Shown: one piece after another, positions 18,109 to 28,744 of the stretch
Position numbering within the stretch: position 1 is the stretch's first letter
Layout of the letters: each line of letters begins with the position of its first letter
Assembly: GCF_000725545.1 (NCBI RefSeq)
Contig: NZ_JNZP01000008.1
Coordinates: 124,001-188,000, forward strand
DNA: 64,000 bases
Direction: 5' to 3'
Origin: Streptomyces exfoliatus
Lineage (GTDB): Bacteria; Actinomycetota; Actinomycetes; Streptomycetales; Streptomycetaceae
The notes under the pieces: model-generated
What the model was told of the DNA's origin: nothing
The model's database searches: none
What the model saw: only the letters and a program-made list of their open reading frames with translations
Program-made: the position numbers and the translations under genes

Positions 18109-19037
18109 CAGAACTCCAGCCGCTCGCGCCGGCCGACCTTCATCACGACGGCCGCGAAGGCCAGCGTGAGGAGGAGGAGCGCGACGCCGATGGTCGTGGC
18201 GTAGGCGGCCTGACCGTCCCGGAACGCCTTCTGGTACACGTACAGGGGGAGGACGATGGTCGAGTAGTCGGGCCCTCCGCCACTGGGGCCGACGGTCATG
18301 ATCTGGACGACGGCGAAGGACTCCGCGCCGAGCGCGAGGATGCCCATGTAGATCCAGCCCGACTGCACGGTGTCCCAGAGCAGCGGCAGGGTGATCTTGA
18401 AGAAGGTGGTGAAGCGGTTCGCGCCGTCGAGCAGGGCGGCCTCGTAGAAGTCCCGCGGAATGGACGCCATGCCGGCCGAGAAGAGGACGACGAAGAATCC
18501 GACGGTGGACCAGACGAGGACGACCATCACGCAGATGAGGGCGAGGTCCGGATCGCCGAGCCAGTCCGGCTGGACGCTGCCGAGACCGACACCCTTCAAA
18601 ACGGAATTGATGGCTCCGCTGTTCGGGTTGTACGCGAACTGGAAGAGCAGCGCCACGATCGCGATCGACAGCACCTGCGGGAAGAAATAGACGATCTTGT
18701 AGAAGGACGAACCGCGCACACCGGCGATGGCCGCGCCCCTACGGCGCCGACCGCCGACGTTCAGCATGAAAGCGAAGAACAGCGCGAGTCCGACGGTCAC
18801 CAGCGGCAGCACCACCGCGAAGGTCAGGCTGTGCTGGAGCGACTTCCAGAAGATCTCGTCGTCCAGCATCCTGCTGTAGTTGTCGAATCCGACCATTCCG
18901 AATTCGGGGCTCAGTCCCGTCCAGTCCGTGAACGAGTAATAGATGGACTGGATGAACGGCCAGATGACGAACAGCGCGTAGAGCGCGAGGGGGGCCGCCA
19001 GGAACCCCACGATGAAACGGTACTTGCCGTGTTGCAT
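18108..19037 (-). CDS. ngcF: N-acetylglucosamine/chitobiose ABC permease NgcF
   Basis: Membrane permease of 309 aa (MalF/CUT1 type) with six hydrophobic segments beginning at GFLAAPLALYALFVIWPF. The EAA loop reads FYEAALLDGANRFTTFFKIT followed by LPLL. It forms a heterodimer with NgcG for uptake of GlcNAc or chitobiose delivered by NgcE. The ATG at 19037 has only a weak AGGA close upstream, and a strong hairpin lies between it and ngcE, so expression is probably lower than that of the binding protein. Confidence 0.88.
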   Translation of the reverse strand: MQHGKYRFIVGFLAAPLALYALFVIWPFIQSIYYSFTDWTGLSPEFGMVGFDNYSRMLDDEIFWKSLQHSLTFAVVLPLVTVGLALFFAFMLNVGGRRRRGAAIAGVRGSSFYKIVYFFPQVLSIAIVALLFQFAYNPNSGAINSVLKGVGLGSVQPDWLGDPDLALICVMVVLVWSTVGFFVVLFSAGMASIPRDFYEAALLDGANRFTTFFKITLPLLWDTVQSGWIYMGILALGAESFAVVQIMTVGPSGGGPDYSTIVLPLYVYQKAFRDGQAAYATTIGVALLLLTLAFAAVVMKVGRRERLEF

Positions 19038-19095
19038 TTCCTACCGACCCCGATCTTCCCGCGGAGGCGCGCCGCTGCTGTGGCGCGCGAAGGGC

Positions 19096-19132
19096 CCGGG
19101 GCCCGCTCCCGGTCGGCGGGAAGGGGCCCCGG
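19096..19132 (-). terminator. intra-operon hairpin between ngcE and ngcF
   Basis: CCGGGGCCC (19096-19104) pairs with GGGCCCCGG (19124-19132), enclosing an inner TCCCG/CGGGA stem. The element fills most of the 101-base gap after the binding-protein gene, as also seen after xylF. Confidence 0.65.
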
Positions 19133-19138
19133 CACTGC

Positions 19139-20584
19139 TCACTGGTGCTTGTAGTGCTTGATCGAGGAGTCCTTGGCCGCCTCGTCGGCGTACTTCTGGA
19201 TCTTCTTGATCGTCTCGGCCGGGGTCGCGCGGCCGGCCATCATCTCGCCGATGCCGGCGACACCGATCTTCTCCTTCTGGAGGGCGACGTACCAGTCCTG
19301 GAGGCGCGGGTTGACCACGTTCTGGCCGGCCTTCTCCAGAGCCGCGACACCGGACTTGAGGCCCGGGGTCAGGTCGATGCCGTCCGTGCCGCCGTTGAGG
19401 GCCGTCAGGGACTTCACCGACTGGGTGAAGTTCTTGGAGGACGCCTCGCTGAGCATGATGCGCAGCTGCTCCATGCCGCCCGCGGGGTTCGTCGCCTTCG
19501 CCGGGACGATGAAGGGCTCGCCGCCGGAGGCCCAGATGGTGCCGAACGGCATCTTGTCCGAGGAGTCGATGCCGGTCGGGGCCGAGACGGCCAGGTCGAA
19601 GTCGGCCGGCATGGTCTTCGCGGCCTCGTTCTCGACCCAGGAGCCGTTCGGGATGAACAGCGCCTTGCCCTCGGTCCAGGCGGTCTGCGACTGGATGTGG
19701 TCCAGGCCGGGCGTGCCCTTGAGGATGTAGCCCTTCCTGACCAGCTCGTAGTACGCCTCGAAGCAGGCCTTGACCGCGGGGTGCTCCCACGCCTTGGGCT
19801 CGAGGTTGTCGATGGCGTCCAGGACCTCGCGGCCGCCGACCTTGCCGATCATCGGGTAGAGCGAGAAGGGGACGTAGTACGGGTGCTTGCCGGCGTACGT
19901 CCAGCCCGCGATGCCCTTCTTCTTGGCCTTCTCACAGACGGCCAGCATCTCGTCCCACGTCTCGGGGTACTTCGCGTCGAGCGAGTCGAGCAGCTTCTGC
20001 GAGTACCAGACGCCGTAGATCGTGTAGGCGTAGTACATGATCCACACCGGGTCGCCGTCGAACTGGCCCATCTCGACGATGCCGGGCCGCAGGGTGTCGC
20101 GGACCTTCTTGCTCGGGTCGTCGATGGAGGGCGCGTCGAGGAGCGGGGTGAGGTCCGCCAGCTGCTTCTGGCCGACGAGGACGCCCATGTCCATCTGCTC
20201 GGCGCCGGAGTTGTCGATGAGGTCCGGCGGGTTGCCGCCGTTGAAGCGCGGCTGGAGCGTGGTGGTGATCTTCTGGGTGGGGGTGAACTTGACCTTCGCC
20301 TTGGGGAAATTGGTCTCGTAGATCTTGACCGCGTCCTTGGCGTACTGCTGTCCGAATCCACCGTCGAAGAGGACGAAATCGAGCGGTGCCGACTCGTTCA
20401 CCGCGAGGGGGTTCTTTTCGGACTTCGTGCCCTTCTCGACCGTTCCGTTGCCGCCGCTGTCACTGCTCGCACAGGCGGAGAGGAAGCCCATCGTCGGTAC
20501 GGAGATCAGACCGATAGCGGCAGAACGCTTGATCAGATCGCGACGGCCAAGGCCCTCATTGTCGTGTGCGGAGGTGGATCCCAT
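19139..20584 (-). CDS. ngcE: N-acetylglucosamine/chitobiose-binding lipoprotein NgcE
   Basis: Extracellular solute-binding lipoprotein of 481 aa for the NgcFG importer, which brings chitin-derived GlcNAc or chitobiose into the cell. The N-terminus combines a twin-arginine motif (GRRDLIKRSAAIGL) with a lipobox (FLSAC), so it is probably exported folded by Tat and then lipidated. The mature region has the family-1 binding-protein layout, with DLIDNSGAEQMDMG and SQTAWTEGKALFIPNGSWVE. The ATG at 20584 is used because GAGGA lies 7 bases upstream; a TTG two codons earlier is possible. A DasR-type dre site overlaps its predicted -10. Confidence 0.9.
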   Translation of the reverse strand: MGSTSAHDNEGLGRRDLIKRSAAIGLISVPTMGFLSACASSDSGGNGTVEKGTKSEKNPLAVNESAPLDFVLFDGGFGQQYAKDAVKIYETNFPKAKVKFTPTQKITTTLQPRFNGGNPPDLIDNSGAEQMDMGVLVGQKQLADLTPLLDAPSIDDPSKKVRDTLRPGIVEMGQFDGDPVWIMYYAYTIYGVWYSQKLLDSLDAKYPETWDEMLAVCEKAKKKGIAGWTYAGKHPYYVPFSLYPMIGKVGGREVLDAIDNLEPKAWEHPAVKACFEAYYELVRKGYILKGTPGLDHIQSQTAWTEGKALFIPNGSWVENEAAKTMPADFDLAVSAPTGIDSSDKMPFGTIWASGGEPFIVPAKATNPAGGMEQLRIMLSEASSKNFTQSVKSLTALNGGTDGIDLTPGLKSGVAALEKAGQNVVNPRLQDWYVALQKEKIGVAGIGEMMAGRATPAETIKKIQKYADEAAKDSSIKHYKHQ

Positions 20585-21114
20585 GCTCAAGTCCTCGCCT
20601 TCATTCAGGACTCAGGCGGTGTACCGGTCGCCCGTACTCACTCGCCACAGGCGAAGGGCCCCGCCACCGCGGTCATTTGCAGCCGGGTCGTGCAGGCGTC
20701 GGGCCGTCGTGTGATGGATACGACTGGCTGGACGCCGACAGGTATAGTCCACTTCCCTTCGTGGGAGCAAGATCGAAAGCAGGTTTTGGCTGCCATCTTT
20801 CCCGAGTTGAGACCTCCGGGATAAGCACGCTGGATCTGCGGCGTTTCGTCCAACCATTGGCTGCGTAACACCCTTGACAGCGCCTCAGGGGTGCCCGTAC
20901 CGGGGTGATGGCGCGCCGCCCTGCGGCCGCCACCCCGAGCAAGCGAGGAGCAAAAGGTACATAAGGCCGGGATCGAAACAGTTGTGTCACAAACCCGCTG
21001 TCCGGTGAAGATTCCGTAAGGACGATCCGGGATCATGGGGGTCCCGCCGTCTCCGTCCTCACGGACGGACCGACGCGGGGTCTGACTGTTTTCCTCTCGA
21101 ATCTGGAGTACTAC
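20585..21114. other. long divergent intergenic region, ngcE and secreted repeat gene
   Basis: No gene is supported in these 530 bases. The ngcE half carries a minus-strand promoter with a dre site. The right half has the small palindrome TTGTG-T-CACAA (20982-20992) and AT-richer sequence ahead of the plus-strand gene at 21115. Confidence 0.55.
20738..20753 (-). promoter_or_regulatory. DasR-responsive element (dre) on the ngcE promoter
   Basis: ACAGGTATAGTCCACT matches 13 of 16 positions of the dre consensus ACTGGTCTAGACCACT. Read on the minus strand it contains a TATACC -10 hexamer, with TTGCTC 18 bases upstream as -35. DasR is the GntR repressor of GlcNAc/chitin genes in Streptomyces, which fits an ngcEFG promoter. 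Confidence 0.7.
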
Positions 21115-22044
21115 GTGGCCAACTCTTCTGGCCTGAACCGCACGGGCGTCCTGTCCCGTGTCACGGTCGCCGCGATAACGGCCGCCCTCGTGGGCACCAC
21201 CACCGCCGCCGTGGCGGCCGAGGCGCCGGTCGCCCCGCGCGCCGCGAAGCCCTCCGCCACCGCATCGGTCACCGCCGACGCGGGCACCACGGCCGCCTCG
21301 GTCGACGGCGAGCTCCGCTTCCTCAACGGCGTGTCCAGCTCCACGCTGTACTGGTACGAGCCGAACGGCTCCGGCGGCTTCGAGGCGCGCAACTACGCCA
21401 CGAACACCTGGGGCAGCGTCAAGAACGCGCAGCAGGCGGACAACGACGTCGACGGCATCGCCGACGACGTCTGGATCTGGTACACCGACGGAACCATGGC
21501 GTACGCCGCGGGCGAGTCGGAGACCTCCGAGTTCACCACCGTCGGCACCGGCTGGAACATCTACAACAAGGTGATCTCGCCCGGTCAGCTCGGCGGCGGC
21601 ACGGGTGCGGACCTCATCGCCCGCGACTCGGCCGGCGTCCTGTGGATCTACCTCGGCTACGGCAACGGCAAGGTCACCAGCCGCTACAAGGTCGGCGGTG
21701 GCTGGAACGCGTACAACCAGATCGCCGGCGTCGGCGACCTGAGCGGTGACGGCAAGGCCGACATCGTCGCGCGCGACGGCTCGGGCGTCCTGTGGCTGTA
21801 CAAGGGCACGGGCGACTACAAGGCCCCGTTCACCGGCCGCACCAAGATCGGTGGCGGCTGGGGCATCTACAACACCCTCCTCGGCATCGGCGACCTCGAC
21901 TGGGACGGCCGCAGCGACCTGCTCGCCCGTGACACGTCGGGCAAGCTCTACCGCTACTCGGGCACCGGCGTCGCCGCCGCGCCCTTCAAGCCGCGCGCCG
22001 TGATCGGCACCAGCGGCTGGAACACCTACCGCCTCATGTTCTGA
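21115..22044 (+). CDS. secreted FG-GAP/VCBS-type repeat protein
   Basis: Secreted protein of 309 aa with an N-terminal signal peptide (hydrophobic VTVAAITAALVGTTTAAVAA, cleavage likely after AVAA). The rest is built of about four beta-propeller blades, each with the pattern GW-x2-YN followed by GD-L-x2-DG-x2-D-x2-ARD-x2-G-x-LW. Examples are GVGDLSGDGKADIVARD and GIGDLDWDGRSDLLARD. The Asp-rich loops are typical calcium sites of VCBS/FG-GAP repeats. The protein looks like an adhesion or lectin-type propeller with no catalytic motif. GTG at 21115 has GGAG upstream. It converges on acnA, with a perfect hairpin between. Confidence 0.82.
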   Translation: MANSSGLNRTGVLSRVTVAAITAALVGTTTAAVAAEAPVAPRAAKPSATASVTADAGTTAASVDGELRFLNGVSSSTLYWYEPNGSGGFEARNYATNTWGSVKNAQQADNDVDGIADDVWIWYTDGTMAYAAGESETSEFTTVGTGWNIYNKVISPGQLGGGTGADLIARDSAGVLWIYLGYGNGKVTSRYKVGGGWNAYNQIAGVGDLSGDGKADIVARDGSGVLWLYKGTGDYKAPFTGRTKIGGGWGIYNTLLGIGDLDWDGRSDLLARDTSGKLYRYSGTGVAAAPFKPRAVIGTSGWNTYRLMF

Positions 22045-22081
22045 TCCACGCCCCGTCCCCGGACGGTCGTGTGACGAACGA

Positions 22082-22117
22082 AAGGGCCCCGCTCCTCTTC
22101 CGAGGAGCGGGGCCCTT
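22082..22117. terminator. bidirectional terminator, repeat protein/acnA
   Basis: A perfect 16-bp stem, AAGGGCCCCGCTCCTC (22082-22097) with its complement at 22102-22117, and loop TTCC. It has A and T tracts on either side and lies between convergent genes. Confidence 0.92.
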
Positions 22118-22139
22118 GCCGTTACCGGATCCGGTGGCG

Positions 22140-24947
<2,808 letters not shown>

Positions 24948-24948
24948 C

Positions 24949-24979
24949 TAAGGTAAGGCTTGGTTAGGTAACCCTTACC
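24949..24979 (-). promoter_or_regulatory. nested iron-box-like repeats upstream of acnA
   Basis: GGTAAGG (24952-24958) and CCTTACC (24973-24979) are inverted. Between them GGTTA-GG-TAACC (24962-24973) is a second inverted repeat. TAAGGTAAGGCT resembles the half-site of DtxR/DmdR iron boxes (TTAGGTTAGGCT, 10 of 12). It lies about 92-122 bases upstream of the acnA GTG. Confidence 0.45.
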
Positions 24980-25009
24980 GGGTGGGCGGCCACGGTGCGC
25001 CGTAAGCAG

Positions 25010-25029
25010 TTATCTCGATGTCGAGATAA
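25010..25029 (-). promoter_or_regulatory. 20-base palindrome upstream of acnA
   Basis: TTATCTCGATGTCGAGATAA has perfect 9-base arms around TG. It stands out as AT-rich in this context, 153-172 bases before the acnA start. A related TTATCTC-N6-GAGAT element lies before the XRE-MurA gene (28716-28735). Confidence 0.7.
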
Positions 25030-25147
25030 CTCTAGTGCATCCCCGCCGCTCGGTCATGCCCGGCATGCCTTCGCATGCCTTCCGGTGCGTTCACGCGCCG
25101 TCGCACGCCTTTCGAGCCGAAGCCGACCGGGGAAGCACCCCGGGCGG

Positions 25148-26110
25148 TCAGCGCAGCCCGAAGCCCTTCGCCCAGGCGGCCACGTCGGCGGTCGTCGCGT
25201 TGCCGCCGCACACCACCAGGCCGAGCCTGGCGTCCGCGCCGACCCGCTCCAGCACCCGGCGCGCCGCGGGCAGCAGGCAGCCCGCGGCCGGTTCGGCCCA
25301 GACCTTCGCGTGCTCGGCCAGGTCGAGGGTGCCCCGCACCGCCTCCGCGTCGGTCACCGTGAGGACATCGGTCACGAGCGCGCCGACGTGCTCGTAGGTG
25401 AGCGGCGAGGCGCTGGGGGCGCTCAGCGTCGAGACGATCGAGGACAGCTCGACCGGCACGGGCCCGCCGGAGGCGAGGGCGGCCGACATGGCATGCGCGC
25501 CCTCCGTCTCCACGCCCCAGATCCGTACCCCGGGACGGCGGGCGCGGAGCGCGGTGGCGACGCCCGCGATCAGGCCTCCGCCGCCGATGCTGACGAGGAC
25601 GTCGGTGAGCTCGCCCGCGTCCTCGGCGAACTCCAGGCCGACCGTGCCCTGGGCGGCGATGACGACGGGGTCGTCGAAGGGGTGGACCAGGGTCAGCCCC
25701 TTGAGGCGGAGTTCGTCCACGAGGGCGAAAGCGGCGTCCATGCCGTCGGCGAGGACGACGCTCGCCCCGGCGGCCTCGGCGATCTCCACCGCGCGGCCGG
25801 GCGCGGAGCGCGGCATCACGACGGTCGCCCTGATGCCCAGCGCGCCGGCCATGACCGCGACCGCGATGCCGTGGTTGCCACCGCTGACCGCCACGACCCC
25901 GGCGGCGCGTTCGGCGTCGTCGAGCGCGAGCAGTTTCGCCGTCGCGCCGCGGGCCTTGAAGGAGCCGGTGCGCTGCAGCAGCTCCAGTTTCGTGGTGACG
26001 GGCGCGCCCAGGAGCGCGGAGAGCCCGGGGCTCGGCACCGTCGGAGTCCGTATGACATGTCCGGTGATCCGCTCGGCCGCGGCTTCCACGTCCTCGACAG
26101 TGATCAGCAC
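25148..26110 (-). CDS. PLP-dependent threonine/serine dehydratase-like enzyme
   Basis: Fold-type II PLP enzyme of 320 aa, similar to threonine or serine dehydratases and serine racemase-like proteins. The PLP lysine is in RTGSFKARGA (about residue 51). The Asn-containing SGGNHGIAVA loop binds the substrate carboxylate and the glycine-rich VSIGGGGLIAG binds the cofactor phosphate. There is no C-terminal ACT regulatory domain, so it is a short catabolic-type enzyme. GTG at 26110 has GGAGG 6 bases upstream. It follows a GlxA-type regulator by 36 bases on the same strand, suggesting a small operon. Confidence 0.86.
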   Translation of the reverse strand: MLITVEDVEAAAERITGHVIRTPTVPSPGLSALLGAPVTTKLELLQRTGSFKARGATAKLLALDDAERAAGVVAVSGGNHGIAVAVMAGALGIRATVVMPRSAPGRAVEIAEAAGASVVLADGMDAAFALVDELRLKGLTLVHPFDDPVVIAAQGTVGLEFAEDAGELTDVLVSIGGGGLIAGVATALRARRPGVRIWGVETEGAHAMSAALASGGPVPVELSSIVSTLSAPSASPLTYEHVGALVTDVLTVTDAEAVRGTLDLAEHAKVWAEPAAGCLLPAARRVLERVGADARLGLVVCGGNATTADVAAWAKGFGLR

Positions 26111-26146
26111 GTTCGCCTCCGTCGCTCGCTCAGCAGTTCGATCATC

Positions 26147-27109
26147 CTATGCCGGTGCCGGGTGGCGCGCGGTCGAGCGGCGGAAGGTGCGGCGGTAGGT
26201 GTCCGGGGGCACGCCGAGGGTGCGGTTGAAGTGACGGCGCAGGGTCGTGGCCGTTCCCATGCCGGTGGCCGCGGCGATGGTGTCGAGGCTGTCGCCGCTG
26301 GACTCCAGGAGTTCCTGGGCGCGCCGGATCCGCTGGATCAGGAGCCACTGCAGCGGGGTCGACCCGGTCACCGTCCGGAAGTGGCGGCCGAGGTGGCGCG
26401 AGCTCATGTTCGCGCGCCGGGCCAGGTCCTCCACGGTCAGCGCCTGGTCGAGCCGCTCGATCGCCCAGGGGAACAGGTCGGCGAGCGGGTGGTCGTCCTG
26501 GGCCGGTACGGGGGCGGTGACGAACTGGGCCTGCCCGCCGGACCGGTGCGGGGGCACGACCAGGCGGCGGGCGATGGTGTTGGCGTACGCCGAGCCGTGG
26601 TCGAGGCGGACGAGGTGCAGGCACAGGTCCATCGCGGCGGCCTTGCCCGCGGACGTGAGCACGCTGCCGTTGTCGACGTAGAGCACGTCCGGGTCGACCT
26701 CCACCAGCGGGTGACGGGCCGCCAGGTCGTCGGTGTGCGCCCAGTGCGTGGTCGCCCGCCGGCCGTCGAGCAGCCCCGCGGCCGCCAGCACGAACGCGCC
26801 CGTGCACAGCGAGGCCACCCGGGCGCCCGCCTCGTGAGCGGCGCGCACCGCGTCGATCAGTTCGGCGGGCGGGGCCACGTCGACGTCGGCCCATCCGGGG
26901 ACGATCACCGTGTCGGCGTGCGCGAGCCGGTCGAGCCCCGCGTCGGGCTCCAGGGCGAACCTGCCGAACCGCACCGGGCCGGGACCGCAGACGGTGAGGT
27001 CGTACGCGGTGTCGCCGAACACCTCGTAGGCCACGGAGAGTTCGAAGTGCAGCATGCCGTCGGTGACGGCCAGTGCGACGGATTCCATGTCCGTAATTGT
27101 ACGGGGCAT
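26147..27109 (-). CDS. GlxA-family AraC-type regulator
   Basis: Transcription factor of about 320 aa. A DJ-1/PfpI-like domain covers residues 1-190 (VTDGMLHFELSVAYEVFGD, with ARVASLCTGAFVLAAAGLLD around the nucleophile-elbow Cys). An AraC helix-turn-helix pair covers about 215-310 (LARRANMSSRHLGRHFRTVT and AATGMGTATTLRRHFNRTLG). This is the GlxA architecture. It probably controls the adjacent dehydratase gene and perhaps the divergent reductase. Starts at 27109 or 27088 are both possible and both have weak ribosome sites. Confidence 0.85.
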   Translation of the reverse strand: MPRTITDMESVALAVTDGMLHFELSVAYEVFGDTAYDLTVCGPGPVRFGRFALEPDAGLDRLAHADTVIVPGWADVDVAPPAELIDAVRAAHEAGARVASLCTGAFVLAAAGLLDGRRATTHWAHTDDLAARHPLVEVDPDVLYVDNGSVLTSAGKAAAMDLCLHLVRLDHGSAYANTIARRLVVPPHRSGGQAQFVTAPVPAQDDHPLADLFPWAIERLDQALTVEDLARRANMSSRHLGRHFRTVTGSTPLQWLLIQRIRRAQELLESSGDSLDTIAAATGMGTATTLRRHFNRTLGVPPDTYRRTFRRSTARHPAPA

Positions 27110-27201
27110 GTCGTTCCGGACACTGGCTCGGCCCGGCCGCCGCTGACAGGCTCTTCGCATCGGAACAGGGCAGTGAGCAGCAGCGGACGGCGGAGGAAAA
27201 C

Positions 27202-28254
27202 ATGGGATCGGAATCGGTTGCGGGACGGACCGTCGCGGTGTTCGGCGCCTACGGGCACACCGGGCGCTTCGTGGTGGCGGAGTTGCTCGAGCGCGGCTTC
27301 GTCCCCGTGCTGTCCGGACGCGACGCCGGAAAGCTGGCGGAGTTCGCCGCGTCCCGTCCGGAGCTCTCCGGGCTCGACGTCCGGCCGGCCACGGTCGACG
27401 ATCCGGCCTCGCTGGACCGCGCGCTGGCCGGCGCCGCCGCCGTCGTCAACGCCGCCGGGCCCTTCGCCTCGACGGCCGCCCCGGTGATCGAGGCGGCGCT
27501 GCGCGCCCGGATCCCGTACGTGGACGTGGCGGCCGAGATCGAGGCCAACGTCGACACGTTCGCCCGCTTCGCGGAGCCGGCCCGTGCGGCGGGCACCGTG
27601 GTGGTCCCGGCGATGGCCTTCTTCGGCGGTCTCGGCGACCTGCTCGTCACCGCGGCGATGGGCGACTGGACGGCGGCGGACGAGGCTCATGTGGCGTACG
27701 GGCTGAGCAGTTGGCACCCGACGGCAGGCACCCGCACGGCGGGCGCGGTCTCGCGGGAGCGCAGGGACGGCAGGCACGTCCGCTTCACCGGGGGACGCCT
27801 GGAGTACCGCGACGAGGCGCCGTCCGGCACCGAGAAGTGGCCCTTCCCGGAGCCGCTGGGGGTCAGCCCCGTGATCGGCGACTTCACCATGGCCGACGTC
27901 GTCACCGTCCCCAGTCATCTCGCCATCCCGGAGGTCCGCACCTACATGGCGGCCACGGCGGCCCGGGACCTGGCCTCGTCGGACACCCCGGCACCGGCCG
28001 CGGTCGACGAGCGCGGCCGGTCCGCGCAGACCTTCCTCGTCGACGTCGTCGTGCGCTCCGGAGGGGAGGAGCGGCGTGCCGTGGCGAGCGGCCAGGACAT
28101 CTACGCGGTCAGCGCACCGCTCGCGGTGGAGGCCGTCGACCGTGCCCTCACGGGGCGGACCAGGACGGTGGGGGTCGCCTCCGCCGGCGCCCTCTTCGAC
28201 GCGCCGGACTTCCTCCGCGCCCTTTCCGCCCACCTTTCGGTGGAATTGCCGTAA
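27202..28254 (+). CDS. saccharopine dehydrogenase-like NAD(P)-binding protein
   Basis: Predicted oxidoreductase of 350 aa with an N-terminal Rossmann fold: TVAVFGAYGHTGRFVVAELL, the GxxGxxG motif of the saccharopine dehydrogenase/trans-acting enoyl reductase family. Then comes AAVVNAAGPFASTAAPVIEA, the usual second block. No membrane segment or signal peptide is seen. The substrate is unknown; members act in lipid reduction and amino-acid metabolism. ATG at 27202 has GGAGGA 4-9 bases upstream. The gene is divergent from the GlxA-type regulator with a 92-base gap, which would suit control by that regulator. Confidence 0.72.
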   Translation: MGSESVAGRTVAVFGAYGHTGRFVVAELLERGFVPVLSGRDAGKLAEFAASRPELSGLDVRPATVDDPASLDRALAGAAAVVNAAGPFASTAAPVIEAALRARIPYVDVAAEIEANVDTFARFAEPARAAGTVVVPAMAFFGGLGDLLVTAAMGDWTAADEAHVAYGLSSWHPTAGTRTAGAVSRERRDGRHVRFTGGRLEYRDEAPSGTEKWPFPEPLGVSPVIGDFTMADVVTVPSHLAIPEVRTYMAATAARDLASSDTPAPAAVDERGRSAQTFLVDVVVRSGGEERRAVASGQDIYAVSAPLAVEAVDRALTGRTRTVGVASAGALFDAPDFLRALSAHLSVELP

Positions 28255-28333
28255 CGGCTCCGGGGCACTCCGGGGCACCCCGTACGGGCGCGGTCCGATT
28301 GCCCGGGTCGCACGGCGGGCCGAGGATCGGACC

Positions 28334-28693
28334 ATGTTCAGCGGCGCGCATGTGATTCTGTACACCCGGGACGCGGAGGCGGACCGGGCCTTCCTCAAGG
28401 ACGTGTTCGGCTTCGAGCACGTGGACGCCGGCGGCGGCTGGCTCATCTTCAAGCTGCCGCCCGCCGAGGTCGCGGTGCATCCCACGGAGGACGAGCCGAA
28501 ACACGAGGTCTACCTCATGTGCGAGGACCTCACCGAGACCCTGACGACCCTGGAGGACCGGGGCGCCGAGATCTCACGCGCCATCACCGACCAGGGCTGG
28601 GGCCTGCTCGCCGCCGTCCGGCTGCCGAGCGGCACCGAACTCCCCCTCTACGAGCCGCGCCACCCGACCGCGCACGGCGGCCTTTCACCCTGA
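28334..28693 (+). CDS. glyoxalase/VOC-fold protein
   Basis: Small protein of 119 aa with the vicinal-oxygen-chelate fold: one beta-alpha-beta-beta-beta half starting HVILYTRDAEADRAFLKDVF and a second half with EVYLMCEDLTETLTTLEDRG and PSGTELPLYEPRHP. Metal ligands of true glyoxalases are only partly suggested (a His near the start and a Glu in the last strand), so enzyme activity is open; a resistance or binding role is equally possible. The start is ATG at 28334. It is downstream of the reductase gene by 79 bases and may be co-transcribed. Confidence 0.75.
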   Translation: MFSGAHVILYTRDAEADRAFLKDVFGFEHVDAGGGWLIFKLPPAEVAVHPTEDEPKHEVYLMCEDLTETLTTLEDRGAEISRAITDQGWGLLAAVRLPSGTELPLYEPRHPTAHGGLSP

Positions 28694-28715
28694 CGACCCA
28701 CCCCCACGTCAGGCC

Positions 28716-28735
28716 ACATCTCATATCTGAGATAA
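28716..28735 (+). promoter_or_regulatory. inverted repeat upstream of the XRE-MurA gene
   Basis: ATCTCA-TATC-TGAGAT (28718-28733) is a perfect inverted repeat. On the minus strand it reads TTATCTC-AGATAT-GAGAT, the same layout as the palindrome before acnA. It ends 9 bases before the ATG, so a bound protein would block transcription or initiation. Confidence 0.6.
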
Positions 28736-28744
28736 CGTGACGCC

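Noticed and set aside
20982..20992. Rex or CRP site TTGTGTCACAA before the secreted repeat gene
   Set aside because: Too short for a Rex box (missing the inner AA/TT positions) and lacking full CRP spacing; mentioned only as a small palindrome.
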